DNA of 7,075 nt from Conexivisphaera sp046536535 (GTDB lineage Archaea; Thermoproteota; Nitrososphaeria; Conexivisphaerales; Conexivisphaeraceae). The notes under the pieces are model-generated. The model saw nothing but the letters and a program-made list of their open reading frames with translations, made no database searches and was not told the origin of the DNA. This document shows positions 5,401 to 7,075 of the stretch, in pieces (within the stretch, counting starts at the first letter, position 1; every line of letters starts with the position of its first letter). A program made the translations under genes and the position numbers. The stretch lies in NCBI GenBank assembly GCA_046536535.1, contig JAWDMO010000068.1:1-7075 (forward strand). Reading direction: 5' to 3'.

Positions 5401-6445
5401 AGCCCACCCACGCCCACAAGGGCATCCGGAGCAGTTCGTCCATATTCAAGCTTTTGCCCCGCAACATCCGCAACAGCTGTGCGGCCTGCGGGTATGCCAG
5501 GACCGGGCGATCCATCCCCACGCCGTCCAGGCCTATCCTGGGGCACGCGAGCGCGATGAACGCGTCGACGTACTGCACCGCGCCCAATCTGTCGGCCGTT
5601 ATTTCATATAATGAATAATAATAGACGGACCTGCCCAGCCTCTCCAGCGCGCTCCCCAGGGCCCGCGCCAGGCCGACGTATCTCTGCCCGGTCTTCTCCC
5701 CGACCACGATCCCGAACGACCTGGCATCGATCGCCCTGTAGATGGCCAGTGCGGCGCGCCGCTCCATCATGATAGCGTCATCCTCGACGTCCGATACCTC
5801 GATGGACTCGGGATCCAGCAGCAGCGTGGTCCTGCCGGTCGCGGCCCTCATCGCGATCGCGTGGAACCTGCTGGATCCCAGGAATGCCATGCCGTCGACC
5901 GCGGATCCGTGCTTCCACGGGCCCGGGAACATGCAGCCGGTGATCTGCCACGCGAACAGCGGGCCGATCTTCTCGTCATCTCCGGGCTGAACGCCGATGC
6001 CCGCCTCCTCCAGGAACCTGGCAAGCGACCGGCGCGCCTTCCCGTAGTTGCTCGTCGAGAACAGCCCGATGCTCCTCCAGCCCCTCTCCACTGCGCGCCT
6101 CGAGAGCTCCGCCGCGAGCTCCCTCAATCTGCCGTCGGGCAGGAGGTACTCCACGTCTATGAGCACGGTGTCCCTCGAGAGGTCGACCGGCGAGAAATGG
6201 CCCAGGTTGAACACCACGTCGAGCCCCAGCGCCTCAGCCTGCTGATCCTGCAGGTCGCAGAAGCCGTACGTCGGATCCAGAATTATCACGGGCTCCACTC
6301 CCTCGTCCTTCAGGTGATCGTGGACCAGGCGGGCCGCGCCCTGGAGGCCATCCGGCGCCGCCACCCCGGCCCTCCTAGGCTTGAGCCTCTTCAATACGTC
6401 ATCTATTTTACCCGTATCGACATATACATCTATTATGTCGCTCAA
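5390..6445 (-). CDS. dph2: Diphthamide biosynthesis protein Dph2 (2-(3-amino-3-carboxypropyl)histidine synthase)
   Basis: Dph2 is a radical-type [4Fe-4S] enzyme that moves the 3-amino-3-carboxypropyl group of S-adenosylmethionine to a histidine of elongation factor 2, the first step of diphthamide formation. The three cluster-binding cysteines, one per domain, are visible: Cys63 in DPTYGFCDL, Cys171 in QITGCMFPG, and Cys301 in IALACPRIGLDG. The N-terminus has the family's APDGLQ segment (30-35). The length of 351 is typical of archaeal homodimeric Dph2. The start is TTG at 6445 (MSDIIDVYVDTG), 4 nt after the rpl10e stop, with GAGTGATC just upstream as a Shine-Dalgarno candidate. The TTG falls in the loop of a small TCGC-TTGA-GCGA hairpin. 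The 3' end overlaps csl4 by 11 nt. Assignment is strong. Confidence 0.94.
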   Translation of the reverse strand: MSDIIDVYVDTGKIDDVLKRLKPRRAGVAAPDGLQGAARLVHDHLKDEGVEPVIILDPTYGFCDLQDQQAEALGLDVVFNLGHFSPVDLSRDTVLIDVEYLLPDGRLRELAAELSRRAVERGWRSIGLFSTSNYGKARRSLARFLEEAGIGVQPGDDEKIGPLFAWQITGCMFPGPWKHGSAVDGMAFLGSSRFHAIAMRAATGRTTLLLDPESIEVSDVEDDAIMMERRAALAIYRAIDARSFGIVVGEKTGQRYVGLARALGSALERLGRSVYYYSLYEITADRLGAVQYVDAFIALACPRIGLDGVGMDRPVLAYPQAAQLLRMLRGKSLNMDELLRMPLWAWVGYDR

Positions 6446-6447
6446 GC

Positions 6448-6455
6448 GATCACTC
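6448..6455 (-). promoter_or_regulatory. Shine-Dalgarno-like site for dph2, overlapping the rpl10e stop
   Basis: GAGTGATC on the - strand contains GTGATC, part of the complement of the 16S rRNA 3' end, and includes the rpl10e TGA stop. Only two bases separate it from the dph2 TTG. The overlap of stop, ribosome site and start suggests coupled reinitiation. Confidence 0.4.
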
Positions 6456-6959
6456 GGACGATGAATTCGCTATCTCGGATATCCTGAGCTCGGTCTTAAC
6501 CGGGAGCTTGCTCGACGCCACCTCGAGCGCGCTCTTGGCCAGTTCCAGGTCGTCGCGCCTCACGTAGAGCTCGAAGAGCGCCGTGTCGTTGTCCACGCGC
6601 GCGGCCAGGCCCACCGGCTTGCCGAACGCCCTCCTCATTCCCTCCTGGAGCCTGTCGGCGCCCGCCGTCGCTATCATCTTGTTCTCCCTCAATATGACGT
6701 GCGGATACACCTTCACCACGAGGTAGTAGTTCGTCTCCCCGATGGTCTCTATGGTCTTGTTCGCCGCCACCCTGGCGGCCTCCAGCGCGTTGTGCCTTAT
6801 CTGGGCGCGCTGCTTCGACACGAGCTCCAGCTTGAAATCGTAGCTGCCGTGTGGATTGCCCACGGTGAACTTGCTGACCTTGGGTTGCGGGCTTCCGTGT
6901 ATGTATTCCCTTCTCACGTAGGGCATCCCCCTGGTGAGCTTGTAGTTGCTCCCCCTCAA
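6450..6959 (-). CDS. rpl10e: 50S ribosomal protein L10e (uL16 family)
   Basis: L10e lies near the A site and peptidyl transferase centre of the large ribosomal subunit and helps tRNA accommodation. From a TTG start at 6959 the protein has 169 residues, normal for the family, and begins MRGSNYKLTRGMPYVRREYIHG, aligning with the RPxRCYR...YTRKEYI N-terminus of homologues. Family blocks follow: SPQPKVSKFTVGNPHG, QIRHNALEAARVAANK (53-68), VYPHVILREN (84-93) and AGADRLQEGMRRAFGKPVG (99-117). The usual cysteine of RCYR is Asn here. An in-frame ATG at 7025 would add 22 residues with no family counterpart, and that extension contains the promoter TATA box about 30 nt before the TTG. The gene is first of the rpl10e-dph2-csl4 unit. 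Identity is very secure and the TTG start is well supported. Confidence 0.94.
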   Translation of the reverse strand: MRGSNYKLTRGMPYVRREYIHGSPQPKVSKFTVGNPHGSYDFKLELVSKQRAQIRHNALEAARVAANKTIETIGETNYYLVVKVYPHVILRENKMIATAGADRLQEGMRRAFGKPVGLAARVDNDTALFELYVRRDDLELAKSALEVASSKLPVKTELRISEIANSSSE

Positions 6960-6983
6960 GACGTCCCGCTGTGGATAAGGGGC

Positions 6984-6994
6984 AGATTTAAGCG
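6984..6994 (-). promoter_or_regulatory. TATA box for rpl10e-dph2-csl4
   Basis: The - strand reads CGCTTAAATCT. The TTAAAT core (6991-6986) is centred 29-30 nt from the TTG at 6959, identical to the spacing at prf1. This predicts a leaderless or nearly leaderless message starting with TTG. Confidence 0.6.
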
Positions 6995-7058
6995 TTCGGG
7001 GGTTCAAGGGAGCGGAAATCCCCATCGCGAGGTGGGTGATGTAGCCCCTTACGAGAGG

Positions 7059-7066
7059 CTTTTATG
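7059..7066 (+). promoter_or_regulatory. TATA-like box at the right edge, orientation uncertain
   Basis: CTTTTATG reads as a good TATA box on the + strand, which would serve a gene starting about 30 nt on, beyond the window. On the - strand it reads CATAAAAG, almost the prf1 box, but no start codon lies at the expected distance (ATG 7025 is about 37 nt away). A divergent gene outside the window is the simpler reading. Otherwise nothing coding is seen in 6960-7075. Confidence 0.35.
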
Positions 7067-7075
7067 TCCGGTCTG

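Noticed and set aside
1..7075. Defence system, CRISPR array, insertion sequence or provirus
   Set aside because: No spaced repeat array, transposase, integrase, terminal repeats or defence-type domains are visible; all identified genes are conserved archaeal housekeeping genes.

Overview
The window is a gene-dense stretch of a GC-rich archaeal chromosome. Every recognisable gene belongs to translation, transcription or RNA processing, and all are archaeal in type: class I release factor aRF1 with NIKS and GGQ motifs, archaeal-type ValRS, transcription factor S, RNA polymerase subunit Rpo11/L, exosome subunit Csl4, a diphthamide synthase subunit with three separated cysteines, and ribosomal protein L10e. 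Heavy use of AGG (Arg) and ATA (Ile) codons despite high GC, frequent TTG start codons, and TATA boxes placed about 30 nt before start codons suggest a thermophilic member of the Thermoproteota/TACK group. Korarchaeota would fit, but the window does not fix the lineage.

Layout. Two convergent transcription blocks meet at about 3.7 kb. On the + strand, prf1 (aRF1, 50-1348) overlaps valS (1305-3674) by 44 nt and is followed by one or two GC-rich hairpins with short T tracts. On the - strand, read from the right edge, come rpl10e (6959-6450), dph2 (6445-5390), csl4 (5400-4825), rpoL (4762-4478) and tfs (4477-4139). Their junctions are 4 nt apart, overlapping by 11 nt, 62 nt apart with a TATA box, and directly abutting. 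A separate small zinc-ribbon gene (3937-3776) follows after about 200 bases of non-coding, hairpin-rich DNA (3938-4138).

How the genes work together. This is a housekeeping expression cluster. L10e is part of the 60S-equivalent 50S subunit. Dph2 starts diphthamide modification of elongation factor 2. Csl4 is the RNA-binding cap subunit of the exosome. Rpo11 is an assembly subunit of RNA polymerase and TFS rescues backtracked polymerase. aRF1 terminates translation and ValRS charges tRNA-Val. Five of the eight proteins carry visible zinc-ribbon cysteine pairs.

I did not find a defence system, mobile element, CRISPR array or tRNA. The parts least explained by known genes are the structured non-coding segment 3938-4138 with a 12-bp perfect palindrome, the small zinc-ribbon protein, the long prf1/valS overlap carrying an exact 12-nt direct repeat with two in-frame TAA codons, and two AT-rich codon patches inside otherwise GC-rich genes.
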